A DNA stretch of 44,605 nucleotides from Oleiagrimonas sp964608595. Lineage in GTDB: Bacteria > Pseudomonadota > Gammaproteobacteria > Xanthomonadales > Rhodanobacteraceae. The notes under the pieces are model-generated. The model was not told where the DNA came from. It ran no database searches and saw nothing but the letters and a program-made list of their open reading frames with translations. Positions within the stretch are counted from its first letter, which is position 1. Each line of letters begins with the position of its first letter. The DNA lies in assembly GCA_964608595.1 (NCBI GenBank), contig CAZSOU010000013.1:1-44605 (forward strand), given 5' to 3'. This document shows positions 25,901 to 33,531 of this stretch, in pieces. A program made the position numbers and the translations under genes.

Positions 25901-26760
25901 GACACTTCCGAATAATCGGGACTGACAGCCGCGATTTGAGTGCCGTTGTAGCGCGCCTCGGCGAAAAAGTGCGCATCGGGGGTGCGTGTTTGCGGCACGT
26001 TGGAACCCCAGGCGATGATGTAGCCCGACTGGTACCAGTCGGCCGACTCGGGCACGTCGGTCTGCTCGCCCCAGGTCTGCGGGCTGGCCGCTGGCAGGTC
26101 GCAATACCAGTCGTAGAACGACAGAATCGTGCCGCCGATCATGCTCAGGTAGCGCGTGCCCGAGGCATAGGAGATCATCGACATGGCGGGGATCGGCGTG
26201 AATCCGGCCACGCGGTCGGGGCCGTATGTCTTGATGGTATGGACGTTGGACGCTGCTGCGATCTCCAGCGCTTCGTCCCATTCGGCCCGCACGAATCCAC
26301 CCAGACCGCGCGCCGCCTTGTAATCCTTTTTGTCCGGATCGGCCATCAGTGCCGCCCACGCTTCCACCGGTTCCATGGTTTTGCGCAGTTGGCGCCAGTG
26401 TTCCAGCAGGCGTCCCCGGACCATCGGGTATTTGAGCCGGTTGGCGCTGTACAGGTACCACGAGTAGGACGCGCCGCGGGAACAGCCGCGGGGCTCGTGA
26501 TTGGGTACGTCGGGCGGCGTGCGCGGATAGTCCGTCTGTTGGGTTTCCCATGCCACCACGCCTTGCTTGACGTGGATTCTCCAACTGCACGAACCGGTGC
26601 AATTCACCCCGTGTGTCGACCGCACGACTTTGTCGTGGGACCAGCGGTTGCGGTAGCCGTCCTCCCACTGCCGGGCCTCGATCCGAACCTCGCCCCAACC
26701 ATTGGAGTAGGGGGTGCGCGGCCGGCGGAAATAGCGAAGACGTTCAAGGAACTGTCCCAT
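22996..26760 (-). CDS. narG: Respiratory nitrate reductase alpha subunit NarG (Mo-bisMGD)
   Basis: This 1254-residue catalytic subunit reduces nitrate to nitrite in the cytoplasm. The FS0 cluster motif is His50, Cys54, Cys58, Cys93 (E. coli 49/53/57/92). The N-terminal R-R-P-R-x-P-Y vestigial twin-arginine-like region is present. The Y-D-W-Y-C-D-L-P segment contains the probable aspartate Mo ligand, followed by S-P-Q-T-W-G-E-Q-T-D. No frameshift is seen over the full length. ATG 26760 is 81 bp after the TDT channel gene stop. Cofactor supply comes from the flanking moa/moe/mob genes. Confidence 0.98.
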   Translation of the reverse strand: MGQFLERLRYFRRPRTPYSNGWGEVRIEARQWEDGYRNRWSHDKVVRSTHGVNCTGSCSWRIHVKQGVVAWETQQTDYPRTPPDVPNHEPRGCSRGASYSWYLYSANRLKYPMVRGRLLEHWRQLRKTMEPVEAWAALMADPDKKDYKAARGLGGFVRAEWDEALEIAAASNVHTIKTYGPDRVAGFTPIPAMSMISYASGTRYLSMIGGTILSFYDWYCDLPAASPQTWGEQTDVPESADWYQSGYIIAWGSNVPQTRTPDAHFFAEARYNGTQIAAVSPDYSEVSKFADIWLHPKQGTDCAMAMAMGHVILREFFIDKQVDYFQDYCRRFTDLPMLVTLRRNGARWTADRCLRASDFDDALGTPEHGDWKTVAFDDQGRPVAPCSSLGFRWAGKDSPDRKKWNLGQKDHSGRDLTLSLTEIERRDDVLEVAFPYFGGVVNEHFTPNGEQDVLTRNVPVRRVATTDGEVAVATVFDLMCAHYGIDRGLGGESAQNYEDNVPYTPAWQEVITGAPASQVIEVARGFAHNAEKTRGRSMVIIGSGMNHWYHQDVSYRAIINMLMLCGTVGQCGGGWTHYTGQECIRPEVGWATLAFGLDWQRPPRHMAGTDYFYLHSDQWRYETLKPGDLLSPLADRARQSGCMVDCSIRAQRMGWLPSAPQLGRNPLEVAREAQASDDPVRHVADRIASGELSMACEDPDNPDNFPRNLFVWRSNLLGSSGKGHEYFLRHFLGTQNGLQGKDLGEEGAEKPEELVWRDEAAEGKLDLVVTLDFRMSTTALYSDVVLPAASWYEKNDLSTTDMHTFIHPFSVAVDPVYKSRNDWEIFKSIAKKFSELAEGHLGVEKDVVLTPIMHDTPGEMAQAFEARDWKKGECAFEPGVTAPNINFVERDYTAVHARYTALGPMLDSHGEGAKGLEWDMKPVVEALGELNRKVEDGPAKGRPRIESDIDAAETVLMISPETNGESAVRGWKALSEFTGLEHTHLSADRAGQKIRFRDLQAQPRKVITSPIWSGVQSDEISYNGSYLNIHELIPWRTLSGRQHFYLDHPWIRDYGEALALYRPPVDTRTIHKVAGKKSNGHKEIFLNFITPHQKWGIHSTYTDNLIMLTLSRGGPIVWMSEVDAKKAGIEDNDWIECFNANGALTARAVVSQRVNEGMCMMYHAQEKIVNVPGSEITGQRGGIHNSVTRIVVKPTQMIGGCAQLSWSFNYYGPVGSDRDNFVIVRKMEKIDWMDRVQREAREDELDMQFVEAQS

Positions 26761-26841
26761 GGCACCTATTCCATTTGCAGTCGACGCAATCCAGTTTCGT
26801 CTTCTCGCAACGGAAATGCAAAGGGTGAATTCCGCATCGAG

Positions 26842-27897
26842 TCAGGAGTGCGTACTTCTCCAAATCGAATGCATTTGCCCCGACAACAGTGCCGCCCAGG
26901 CCAGCAGTGCCGCCGCGAACATCAGGTATGTCAGGGGATACAGGAAATGGGCGTCCAGAAGTTTTGCCATTTCATGGGTGCTGGTGGCATACATGCCCAC
27001 AGGGAACACCGACCCCCAGTACAGCGGCTCGTAGCGCAACGGGTAGCGCTTGCAGACATGGCGCCAGAATCCCAGGACGATCAACATCGGAATCCACCAG
27101 GTACCCGTGGCCCAGTAGAACACCGTGAATCCCTTGATGAACGGAAGCAGTTCGTGCAGCACCGGGGCATGAGTGGCATTGGCACCGAGCAACGCGCCTA
27201 CCAAGGTGGAGATGGCCATGGCACCCATGTTGATCCAGTACGGTGGCGACAAGTCTCCCGGCGACAACACGAAAAACGTGTAACGGTAAAAAATCAGCGA
27301 CATCATCCAGATGTAGAGCATGCCGCCGAAAAGCCACATCGACAGGGTGACGAAGTTGAGCTCGAGCGCGTAGTGATGCCCCGCATGGCCAGCCACCATC
27401 GCACTCAGCGAGGCCACCGCCTGGGTTGCCACCACGGCCAGCAGCCAGCCGCCGTTGATGCCCTTGTCCAGGCGCGGTTTGTTTTTCTTGACCGTGAACG
27501 CCGTGAAGATCGTGTAGGTCAATGCCAGCCACAACACCATCGCCACCAGCAACAGGGCGATCGCCACGCCAAGCCAGTCAACCACAAGCAGGCATTGGCT
27601 GCCGACGATCGCAGTGGCGGCGACGATGGTGAAAAAGCCCGCGCCTTCCAGATGGTCGGTCAGGTCCGCGAAAAACCGGCGCGGATATTGCCACAACCGC
27701 ATCCCGTACAGCACCCACAAAATCAGGTAGATGCCGATATTGACGATGAACAGGGCCAGCGCGAGTCCGTCAAAACCCAGACGGTGAGCGCCGATGGAGA
27801 TGATGCCGGTGGCCATCACCATGCTGAAATAAGCCGGTGACAAGGTAGCCAGAGACGAGCTCGACTTGCGAGACAGCGCTTGCATGCGCGGTGCCAT
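26842..27897 (-). CDS. TDT/SLAC1-family anion channel-like membrane protein in the nar operon
   Basis: The 351-residue, roughly ten-helix membrane protein has the hallmarks of the tellurite-resistance/dicarboxylate transporter (TehA/SLAC1/Mae1) family: P-A-Y-F-S-M-V-M-A-T-G-I near the start, repeated G/A-rich helices, and W-W-x-P-M-L near residue 275. It sits between moaCB and narG, where many nar operons carry narK. SLAC1 homologues conduct chloride and nitrate, so it may move nitrate or nitrite. This is inference from position and family. A tellurite or sulfite role is also possible. Confidence 0.88.
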   Translation of the reverse strand: MAPRMQALSRKSSSSLATLSPAYFSMVMATGIISIGAHRLGFDGLALALFIVNIGIYLILWVLYGMRLWQYPRRFFADLTDHLEGAGFFTIVAATAIVGSQCLLVVDWLGVAIALLLVAMVLWLALTYTIFTAFTVKKNKPRLDKGINGGWLLAVVATQAVASLSAMVAGHAGHHYALELNFVTLSMWLFGGMLYIWMMSLIFYRYTFFVLSPGDLSPPYWINMGAMAISTLVGALLGANATHAPVLHELLPFIKGFTVFYWATGTWWIPMLIVLGFWRHVCKRYPLRYEPLYWGSVFPVGMYATSTHEMAKLLDAHFLYPLTYLMFAAALLAWAALLSGQMHSIWRSTHS

Positions 27898-27989
27898 GTG
27901 CCGGGGATGACACCGCCATCATAGCGGAACGCCTGTCCGGAGCATTCCGGCATTGCGTTTGTTGCGCACCATTGCGACCGCCGTGCGCG

Positions 27990-28994
27990 TCAGGTGGTTT
28001 CGACGGGATCCACCATTTTCAACGCATGGGCCAGAACCGGGGCCAGAATATCCATGCCCTGGGCGACCGCCCGGGGACTGCCGGGGAGGGCGATGACCAG
28101 CATGCGACCGATCACCACCACTTCGGCGTTGCTCAACCAGGCCAGCGGCGTGTGCTGGCTGCTTTCGCTGCGGAACATTTCGCCCAGACCGGGCAGGCGA
28201 CGGTCGGCCATCCGTGCCAAAGCGTCGGGTGTGCGATCACGCGGTCCGGGGCCCGTTCCGCCCGTGGTGATGGCCAAACGTGTGCCATTGGTTGCAAGGT
28301 CGCGTAATGCGGCCTCGAGTCGATCAGGGTCGTCGGGAAGCAGGGTTGCCGGTCCCACCTCGGCGCCCAGCGCCCGGAGGCGCTGCACCAGAACGGGGCC
28401 CGCGCGGTCGGGATAATCACCTCGGCTGGCGCGGTCGGACAAGGTCACGACCGCGGCTTTCACGGCATCAAGCGTGGATACGCCGCGTGGACGATAGCGT
28501 GCGGTTTCCGCTTCACTCATGCCGTCGGGGTGCAACCACAACCCCTTCTTTCCGCCTTCCTTGAAAAGCAGGTGAATATGGCTGATTGCCAGCGCAGGCT
28601 CCACCGGTTTGGTCAGATCGTACAAGGTCAGCAGCGCGGCATTGACCCCCGCCAATGCCTCCATTTCCACACCGGTGCGCGCATGCGTGGCTACCTCGCA
28701 ATAGACGCGAATCGCGTTTCGATCAGGCACGAGCAGGCAGTCCACATCGATGTGTTCGATCGGCAAAGGGTGGCACATCGGCATCAGTTGCGCCGCCGTC
28801 TTGACGCCTTGCAATCCGGCCACCTCGGCAAGCATCAGCGCATCGCCCTTGGGCAGTCTGCGTTCCGCGACAGCGGCAAATGCGGTGCCCGGAAGAAATT
28901 CGCCCACGGCCACCGCACGGCGTGCCGTGATGCGTTTGGATCCCACGTCGGCCATGTGGAAATACGTGTTGTGTCCGGATTCGGCCAAGGTCAA
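27990..28994 (-). CDS. moaCB: Fused MoaC-MoaB molybdenum cofactor biosynthesis protein
   Basis: This is a 334-residue two-domain protein. Residues ~1-155 are MoaC, the cPMP synthase, with K-G-D-A-L, M-C-H-P-L-P-I-E-H and T-G-V-E-M-E-A-L. A linker with P-R-G-V-S-T follows. Residues ~165-334 are a MoaB/MogA-type domain that adenylylates molybdopterin, with T-T-G-G-T-G-P-G-P-R-D-x-T-P and L-P-G-S-P. The start overlaps the moaA stop by 4 bp, so cyclisation steps 1 and 2 are made together. The same fused protein is known in other proteobacteria. Confidence 0.93.
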   Translation of the reverse strand: MTLAESGHNTYFHMADVGSKRITARRAVAVGEFLPGTAFAAVAERRLPKGDALMLAEVAGLQGVKTAAQLMPMCHPLPIEHIDVDCLLVPDRNAIRVYCEVATHARTGVEMEALAGVNAALLTLYDLTKPVEPALAISHIHLLFKEGGKKGLWLHPDGMSEAETARYRPRGVSTLDAVKAAVVTLSDRASRGDYPDRAGPVLVQRLRALGAEVGPATLLPDDPDRLEAALRDLATNGTRLAITTGGTGPGPRDRTPDALARMADRRLPGLGEMFRSESSQHTPLAWLSNAEVVVIGRMLVIALPGSPRAVAQGMDILAPVLAHALKMVDPVETT

Positions 28995-30001
28995 CCTCCG
29001 ATATACGACATTTCGATTTTATCGTGCGGGGTGGTGGCCTCGCTGCGCAACTCGGAATAGCGGTCGACGCGGCCGCGCCACGTGGCGGTCAACTTTTCGA
29101 TGATGGCCGCGTCGTCACGGCCTTCACGCAACAAGGCGCGCAGATCCGTGCCGGCACCTGCAAAAAGACATGTATAAAGCTTCCCCTCGGCTGACAGGCG
29201 CGCGCGCGTGCAACCTCGACAGAACGGCCGCGTCACCGAAGCGATGACGCCGATCTCGCCGGCGCCGTCACGGTATCGCCAACGCCGCGCCACCTCACCC
29301 GGGTAATTGGGCGCGACAGGTTCGAGCGGCCAATGCGCATGGATACGTGCCACGATCTGATCGGCGGGAACCACCGAATCCATGCGCCAGCCATTGGTGT
29401 TGCCGACATCCATGAATTCGATGAAACGCAGGATGTGCCCACTGCCGCGAAAATGGTCGGCCATCGCTTCGATGGCATGGTCATTGGCGCCACGCTGGAC
29501 GACCATGTTGACTTTCAGCGGCGTCAATCCGGCCTCGGTGGCGTGCCGGATGCCGTCCAGAACGCGAGCCGCCGCAAAGCCCACGCTGTTGATGGCTTGA
29601 AAGGTGTCGTCATCCAGCGCGTCCAGACTGACCGTGATTCGATGCAGGCCCGCCGCATGCAGTGCACGTGCTTTTTGCGGACTCAGCAACGAACCGTTGG
29701 TGGTCAGGCTGATGTCTTCGATCCCGGGAATCACGACCAGTTTTTCGATCAGTTTCTCCAGGTCGCGACGCAACAGCGGCTCGCCGCCAGTCAAGCGCAA
29801 CTTGCGCACACCCAGGGCGGCAAACAAACGCGTCAGCCGGGTGATTTCGTCAAAGTCGAGCAGGGCGGCGCGGGGGAGAAAGGCGTGATCCGCTCCGAAA
29901 CGTTCACGTGGCATGCAGTAGGTACAGCGAAAGTTGCATCGATCGGTCACCGAGATGCGCAGGTCACGCAATGCGCGATCGAAGGTGTCACGAGTACTCA
30001 T
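28991..30001 (-). CDS. moaA: GTP 3',8-cyclase MoaA (radical SAM)
   Basis: This 336-residue enzyme carries out the first step of molybdenum cofactor synthesis. The radical SAM motif is Cys22-x3-Cys26-x2-Cys29, followed by R-L-T-G-G-E-P-L-L-R. The second cluster is C-R-G-C-T-R-A-R-L-S-A with a third Cys in L-Y-T-C-L-F. The protein ends Y-I-G-G, as in functional MoaA. I chose ATG 30001, which gives the usual short N-terminus; TTG 30049 would add 16 residues. No strong ribosome site is seen for either. It is the first gene of the nar-linked operon. Confidence 0.94.
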   Translation of the reverse strand: MSTRDTFDRALRDLRISVTDRCNFRCTYCMPRERFGADHAFLPRAALLDFDEITRLTRLFAALGVRKLRLTGGEPLLRRDLEKLIEKLVVIPGIEDISLTTNGSLLSPQKARALHAAGLHRITVSLDALDDDTFQAINSVGFAAARVLDGIRHATEAGLTPLKVNMVVQRGANDHAIEAMADHFRGSGHILRFIEFMDVGNTNGWRMDSVVPADQIVARIHAHWPLEPVAPNYPGEVARRWRYRDGAGEIGVIASVTRPFCRGCTRARLSAEGKLYTCLFAGAGTDLRALLREGRDDAAIIEKLTATWRGRVDRYSELRSEATTPHDKIEMSYIGG

Positions 30002-30282
30002 GTGCACTTTGTCGATGTGGTTGGCGGGTAGCGCAGCCGCCGGTTGCAAAGGGCACCCGGTTGCATTTCAAAGACCATTCCGCACCTCTCCTGGAGCCGA
30101 TACGTCGGCATGCATGTTCATCACGGCCGATGTGATGTCCAGTATACGGTGCCGCCGGAATGTGTCGTTGTCCAGAAGGTGAACGCAGGGGAAGGGCACC
30201 GGTGCCGTAATCGCCATTGCGTCATGCCGGACTCGGCAAAAGGGCGGAACCCGTTGCGCGCGCATCGTATCGAGCGCGCGGG
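30002..30282. other. Non-coding leader between the cyo-linked small gene and moaA
   Basis: This 281-bp stretch must carry the promoter and leader of the moaA-nar operon on the - strand, unless it is read from cyo. A TATACT hexamer (30146 to 30141, - strand) is the best -10 candidate but has no well-spaced -35. I found no clear FNR box and no recognisable Moco riboswitch. A GGGAAGGG octamer is at 30189-30196. Confidence 0.4.
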
Positions 30283-30456
30283 TCACGCGTATATGACGAG
30301 CAGTCGCGCCAATTCGTCGGTGGACTGGCGGATCTCGGCCGCATCCGCGGCTGCATCCACATGGGTCAGCAAACTGCACCAGAGCATTTCGTAAAACGCA
30401 CGGTCCAGCGCGCGTCGCGCGGCGGCGCACGTGCATCGGTTGTTCGTGGGACTCAT
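30283..30456 (-). CDS. 57-residue protein overlapping cyoD, unknown function
   Basis: ATG 30456 overlaps the cyoD stop (ATGA), continuing the series of 4-base overlaps in the cyo operon. The peptide has an N-terminal C-T-C, a helical A-R-R-A-L-D-R-A-F-Y-E-M-L-W segment and an amphipathic end (E-I-R-Q-S-T-D-E-L-A-R-L-L). No signal or membrane helix is obvious. cyoE (heme O synthase) would often follow here but is absent. Coupling and spacing make it likely to be translated. I do not recognise a family. Confidence 0.5.
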   Translation of the reverse strand: MSPTNNRCTCAAARRALDRAFYEMLWCSLLTHVDAAADAAEIRQSTDELARLLVIYA

Positions 30457-30803
30457 CCCGGCAACGCCATGCGCAGGGAGAGGTTGCCCATGATCCAAAG
30501 CGTCCCGGCGACCATGATGATCAGCAGCAACGCCGAAAACAGGATCAATTGCAGATCTTCGCGTTTGCGTTGAAACCCGATGTGCAGGAAAAACCGGAAA
30601 TGGACGGCCATCTGCACCAGTGCGAAGACGCCGATCGTGATGAGCATTGCCTGACGCGCCATGAGGTGCCAATGCACGAGAGCAAACGGCACGACCGTCA
30701 GCAGCAGGGCAAGGCACACGCCCCAAACGTAGGAACGGAACTCGCGGCGTTCCTCCTGCTCGAGATCGATACGGCTCTGATCGTCGCGTGCCGATTCATT
30801 CAT
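30453..30803 (-). CDS. cyoD: Cytochrome bo3 quinol oxidase subunit IV CyoD
   Basis: The 116-residue protein has three membrane helices, with H-W-H near the first loop and the conserved Q-M-x-V-H-F-x-F-F-L-H-I. It is the small subunit that assists assembly of subunit I. ATG 30803 overlaps the cyoC stop (ATGA). Longer in-frame upstream sequence lies within cyoC and is not used. Confidence 0.92.
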   Translation of the reverse strand: MNESARDDQSRIDLEQEERREFRSYVWGVCLALLLTVVPFALVHWHLMARQAMLITIGVFALVQMAVHFRFFLHIGFQRKREDLQLILFSALLLIIMVAGTLWIMGNLSLRMALPG

Positions 30804-31423
30804 GCCAGTCCTCCCACATAGACCACGCTGAAGATGGCGATCCAGACGATGTCCAGAAAATGCCAGAACAGCGCCAGGCGCAGAAAACCGAGTTTGGTCC
30901 GGGTGTCCATGCCGTAACGTGCAAGCTGGCCGAAAAGACACAGCATCCAGATGCAGCCGCCGGTGACATGCAGGCCGTGCAATGGCACCAGGTCAAAGAA
31001 CGCGGAGGTGAATCCGCTGCGGCTTGGCGCGCCGCCCTTGTCGATCATCGACAGGAAATCATGGACTTCGAAACCCAGAAAGGTCGCTCCCAGCAGCAGC
31101 GTCAAAACCAACCAGCCAATCAGCGCCGACGTGTCGTGCCGGTATTTCATGGCCAGCGAAGCCATGCCGAACGTGAAACTGCTCGCGAGCAGCAGCAGGG
31201 TTTCGATGAACACGCTCTTGAGGTCGTAAAGGTCGCGTGGTCCCGGGCCGCCGGCGGTCGCGTGGACCGAGGCGACATATGAAGCAAACACCAACCCGAA
31301 CAGGATGGCATCGCTCATCAGGAACACCCAGAAACCGAACACCGTACTTTGTGCAGCATTGTGTGCCTCGGGGTGCGCACTCCCCAGGTTGATGCCGGGA
31401 TATTTGAATTGCTCCAGTTTCAT
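30800..31423 (-). CDS. cyoC: Cytochrome bo3 quinol oxidase subunit III CyoC
   Basis: This 207-residue protein has five membrane helices. Conserved features are F-G-F-W-V-F-L-M-S-D-A at the start, G-x-E-V-H-D-F and F-x-L-V-x-L-H-G-L-H-V near the middle, and F-W-H-F-L-D-I-V-W at the end. Its start overlaps the cyoB stop. No defect is seen. Confidence 0.95.
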   Translation of the reverse strand: MKLEQFKYPGINLGSAHPEAHNAAQSTVFGFWVFLMSDAILFGLVFASYVASVHATAGGPGPRDLYDLKSVFIETLLLLASSFTFGMASLAMKYRHDTSALIGWLVLTLLLGATFLGFEVHDFLSMIDKGGAPSRSGFTSAFFDLVPLHGLHVTGGCIWMLCLFGQLARYGMDTRTKLGFLRLALFWHFLDIVWIAIFSVVYVGGLA

Positions 31424-33531
31424 GACGATGTCCCGCTTGCGGCGGGATCCGCAAGTCCCTTGTTGGCTGGCCGGCTTTCCTCGTCACGCGACACGGCACG
31501 GACGAGTTGCACTTTTTCGAGCCACCGGGAATGTTTCCGTCGAACCTCCTCGGCGGGAATCGTCCGGGCGATGTCGCGGGCATATCCGCGCACGATCATG
31601 GTCCCGAACACGCCCAGCGTGGCGACAATCACCAGCCACCAGATGTACCAGACCAGACCGAACGCCACGGCAAATCCGAACATGCCAAGGAGAGGGCCGT
31701 AAGCCGCGTTGCGCGGCATCGTGATGTCCACGTATTCATCCGGTCTCTGATAGGCCTTGCCGCAGGCCTTGGCGACGGTGAATGCATCGCGATCACTGAT
31801 GACCGGGAGGACGGGAAAATTGTATTCCGGTACGGGCGAGGGCGTGGCCCATTCCAGACTGCGCCCGTCCCACGGGTCGCCCACCGGAACGCGATTGGCA
31901 TCACGGTCGCGAATCGACACCAAAAGCTGGATGACAAGCGCAAGCAATGCCACGCCGATCAGCAGCGCACCGATAAATGCGACGATTTCCAGCGGGACGT
32001 ACGAGGGCTGATTGAAAGCGACCGAGCGCCGCGGCAAGCCCATGATTCCCAGTGCATACAGAGGAAAAAACGCCAGCATGAAGCCGAACGTCCAGCACAG
32101 CGCCGAGGCGATTCCCCAGCGCTCGTCGAGTCGGAAACCGAAAGCCTTGGGAAACCAGAAGTGGTAGCCGGCAATCATGCCGAACAGCACGCCGGGCACC
32201 GCGACGTTGTGAAAATGTGCGACCAGGAAAACAGTGTTGTGCACCTGGTAATCGATGCTCGGGTTGGCCAGCAGGATGCCGCTCATGCCGCCCAGCACGA
32301 ACAGCACAATGAAACCGATGGCGTAGATCATCGGGGTGGTGAAACGCACTCTGCCGCGGAACATCGTCCACATCCAGTTGTAGATTTTCACTCCGGTGGG
32401 AATGCCGATCAGCATCGAGGCGATGCCGAAAACCGCATTGATATCGGCGTCCTGACCCATGGTGAAAAAGTGGTGCAGCCAGACCGTGAACGACAACACC
32501 GCGATACACATGATTGCGAAGACCATGGATCGGTAACCGTACAGCGTCTTGCCCGAACAGGTTGCCACGACTTCCGAATACACCCCGAATGCCGGAATGA
32601 TGAGAATGTAGACCTCGGGGTGTCCGAACAACCAGAACAGATTGGCGAAGTGCATCTGGTTGCCGCCGAACGCATTGGTGAAGTAATGGAAATCCAGGTA
32701 CCGGTCCAGTGCCAGTTGAGCGGTGGCCACGGTCAACGGCGGCATGGCGAATATCATCAAAATCGCCGTGCACAATGCTGCCCAGGTGAACAGCGGCATG
32801 CGCATCAGTTTCATGCCCGGCGCGCGCTCCTTGTAGATCGTCACGGCAAAATTGATACCTGTCAGTGTTGATCCCAACCCGGACAGGCTCAACGACCAGA
32901 TCCAGTAATCCGGTCCCACACCGGGGCTGAAGTTGGCCTCGGTATACGGTGGATAGCCGAACCAGCCGCCGGTCGAGAATTCTCCGACCACCAGTGACAC
33001 CATCACCAACATTGCGCCGGCGACGGTCAGCCACAGACTGACCGAATTGAGCACCGGAAAGGACACGTCACGCGCGCCTATCTGCAGCGGCATCACGTAG
33101 TTGATGAGGCCCGTGAGAAACGGCATCGCCATGAAGAAAATCATGATGGTGCCGTGAGTGCTGAAAAGCTCCGCGAAATGATCGGGTGACAGAAATCCGC
33201 CATCCAGCCCCCACGCTTGCTGTGCGCGCATCAATATGGCTTCGATCAGTGCACGCGCCAACATCACGAAGGCCAGCACGATGTACATGATGCCGATTTT
33301 CTTGTGGTCGGTGCTGGTCAACCACTCGCTCCACAGCACGCCCCATTTGCGGTAGCGGGTGATCAGCGCGATCACCACAATGGCGCCGATCACGACCAGG
33401 CAGGCGGCAAATCCGGCAATGCTGCCATTGATCAGATTGTCCAGGGTAGGGTGCTGCGACATCTTGTAGAAGGGCAGCGACTTCAAACTCAGACGGCCCA
33501 ACGGATGCATGACGGCGGCAGCAATGCTCAC
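31420..33531 (-). CDS. cyoB: Cytochrome bo3 quinol oxidase subunit I CyoB
   Basis: This 703-residue catalytic subunit reduces O2 and pumps protons. Heme and CuB ligands are visible: F-S-T-H-G-T, W-G-H-P-E-V-Y, H-H-F-F-T-M-G and H-F-H-N-V. Aligned by eye with E. coli CyoB, quinol-site residues R71 and H98 are kept, but D75 is Glu and Q101 is Glu. The start is GTG 33531 (GTGA overlap with cyoA), while ATG 33510 would give an N-terminus closer to E. coli. It is cotranscribed with cyoACD. Confidence 0.96.
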   Translation of the reverse strand: MSIAAAVMHPLGRLSLKSLPFYKMSQHPTLDNLINGSIAGFAACLVVIGAIVVIALITRYRKWGVLWSEWLTSTDHKKIGIMYIVLAFVMLARALIEAILMRAQQAWGLDGGFLSPDHFAELFSTHGTIMIFFMAMPFLTGLINYVMPLQIGARDVSFPVLNSVSLWLTVAGAMLVMVSLVVGEFSTGGWFGYPPYTEANFSPGVGPDYWIWSLSLSGLGSTLTGINFAVTIYKERAPGMKLMRMPLFTWAALCTAILMIFAMPPLTVATAQLALDRYLDFHYFTNAFGGNQMHFANLFWLFGHPEVYILIIPAFGVYSEVVATCSGKTLYGYRSMVFAIMCIAVLSFTVWLHHFFTMGQDADINAVFGIASMLIGIPTGVKIYNWMWTMFRGRVRFTTPMIYAIGFIVLFVLGGMSGILLANPSIDYQVHNTVFLVAHFHNVAVPGVLFGMIAGYHFWFPKAFGFRLDERWGIASALCWTFGFMLAFFPLYALGIMGLPRRSVAFNQPSYVPLEIVAFIGALLIGVALLALVIQLLVSIRDRDANRVPVGDPWDGRSLEWATPSPVPEYNFPVLPVISDRDAFTVAKACGKAYQRPDEYVDITMPRNAAYGPLLGMFGFAVAFGLVWYIWWLVIVATLGVFGTMIVRGYARDIARTIPAEEVRRKHSRWLEKVQLVRAVSRDEESRPANKGLADPAASGTSS

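Noticed and set aside
26761..26841. TTGC-N7-GCAA dyad before narG as an FNR site
   Set aside because: Spacing and arms do not fit TTGAT-N4-ATCAA. No FNR box could be supported here or upstream of moaA.
25528..27840. 770-codon + strand frame across narG and the TDT gene
   Set aside because: It is antisense to two real genes, with composition of a shadow frame.
30002..30049. Longer MoaA from TTG 30049
   Set aside because: The added 16 residues have no family counterpart and a TTG start without a ribosome site is less likely than ATG 30001.
30002..30282. Moco riboswitch in the moaA leader
   Set aside because: No convincing match to the known fold could be drawn by eye.
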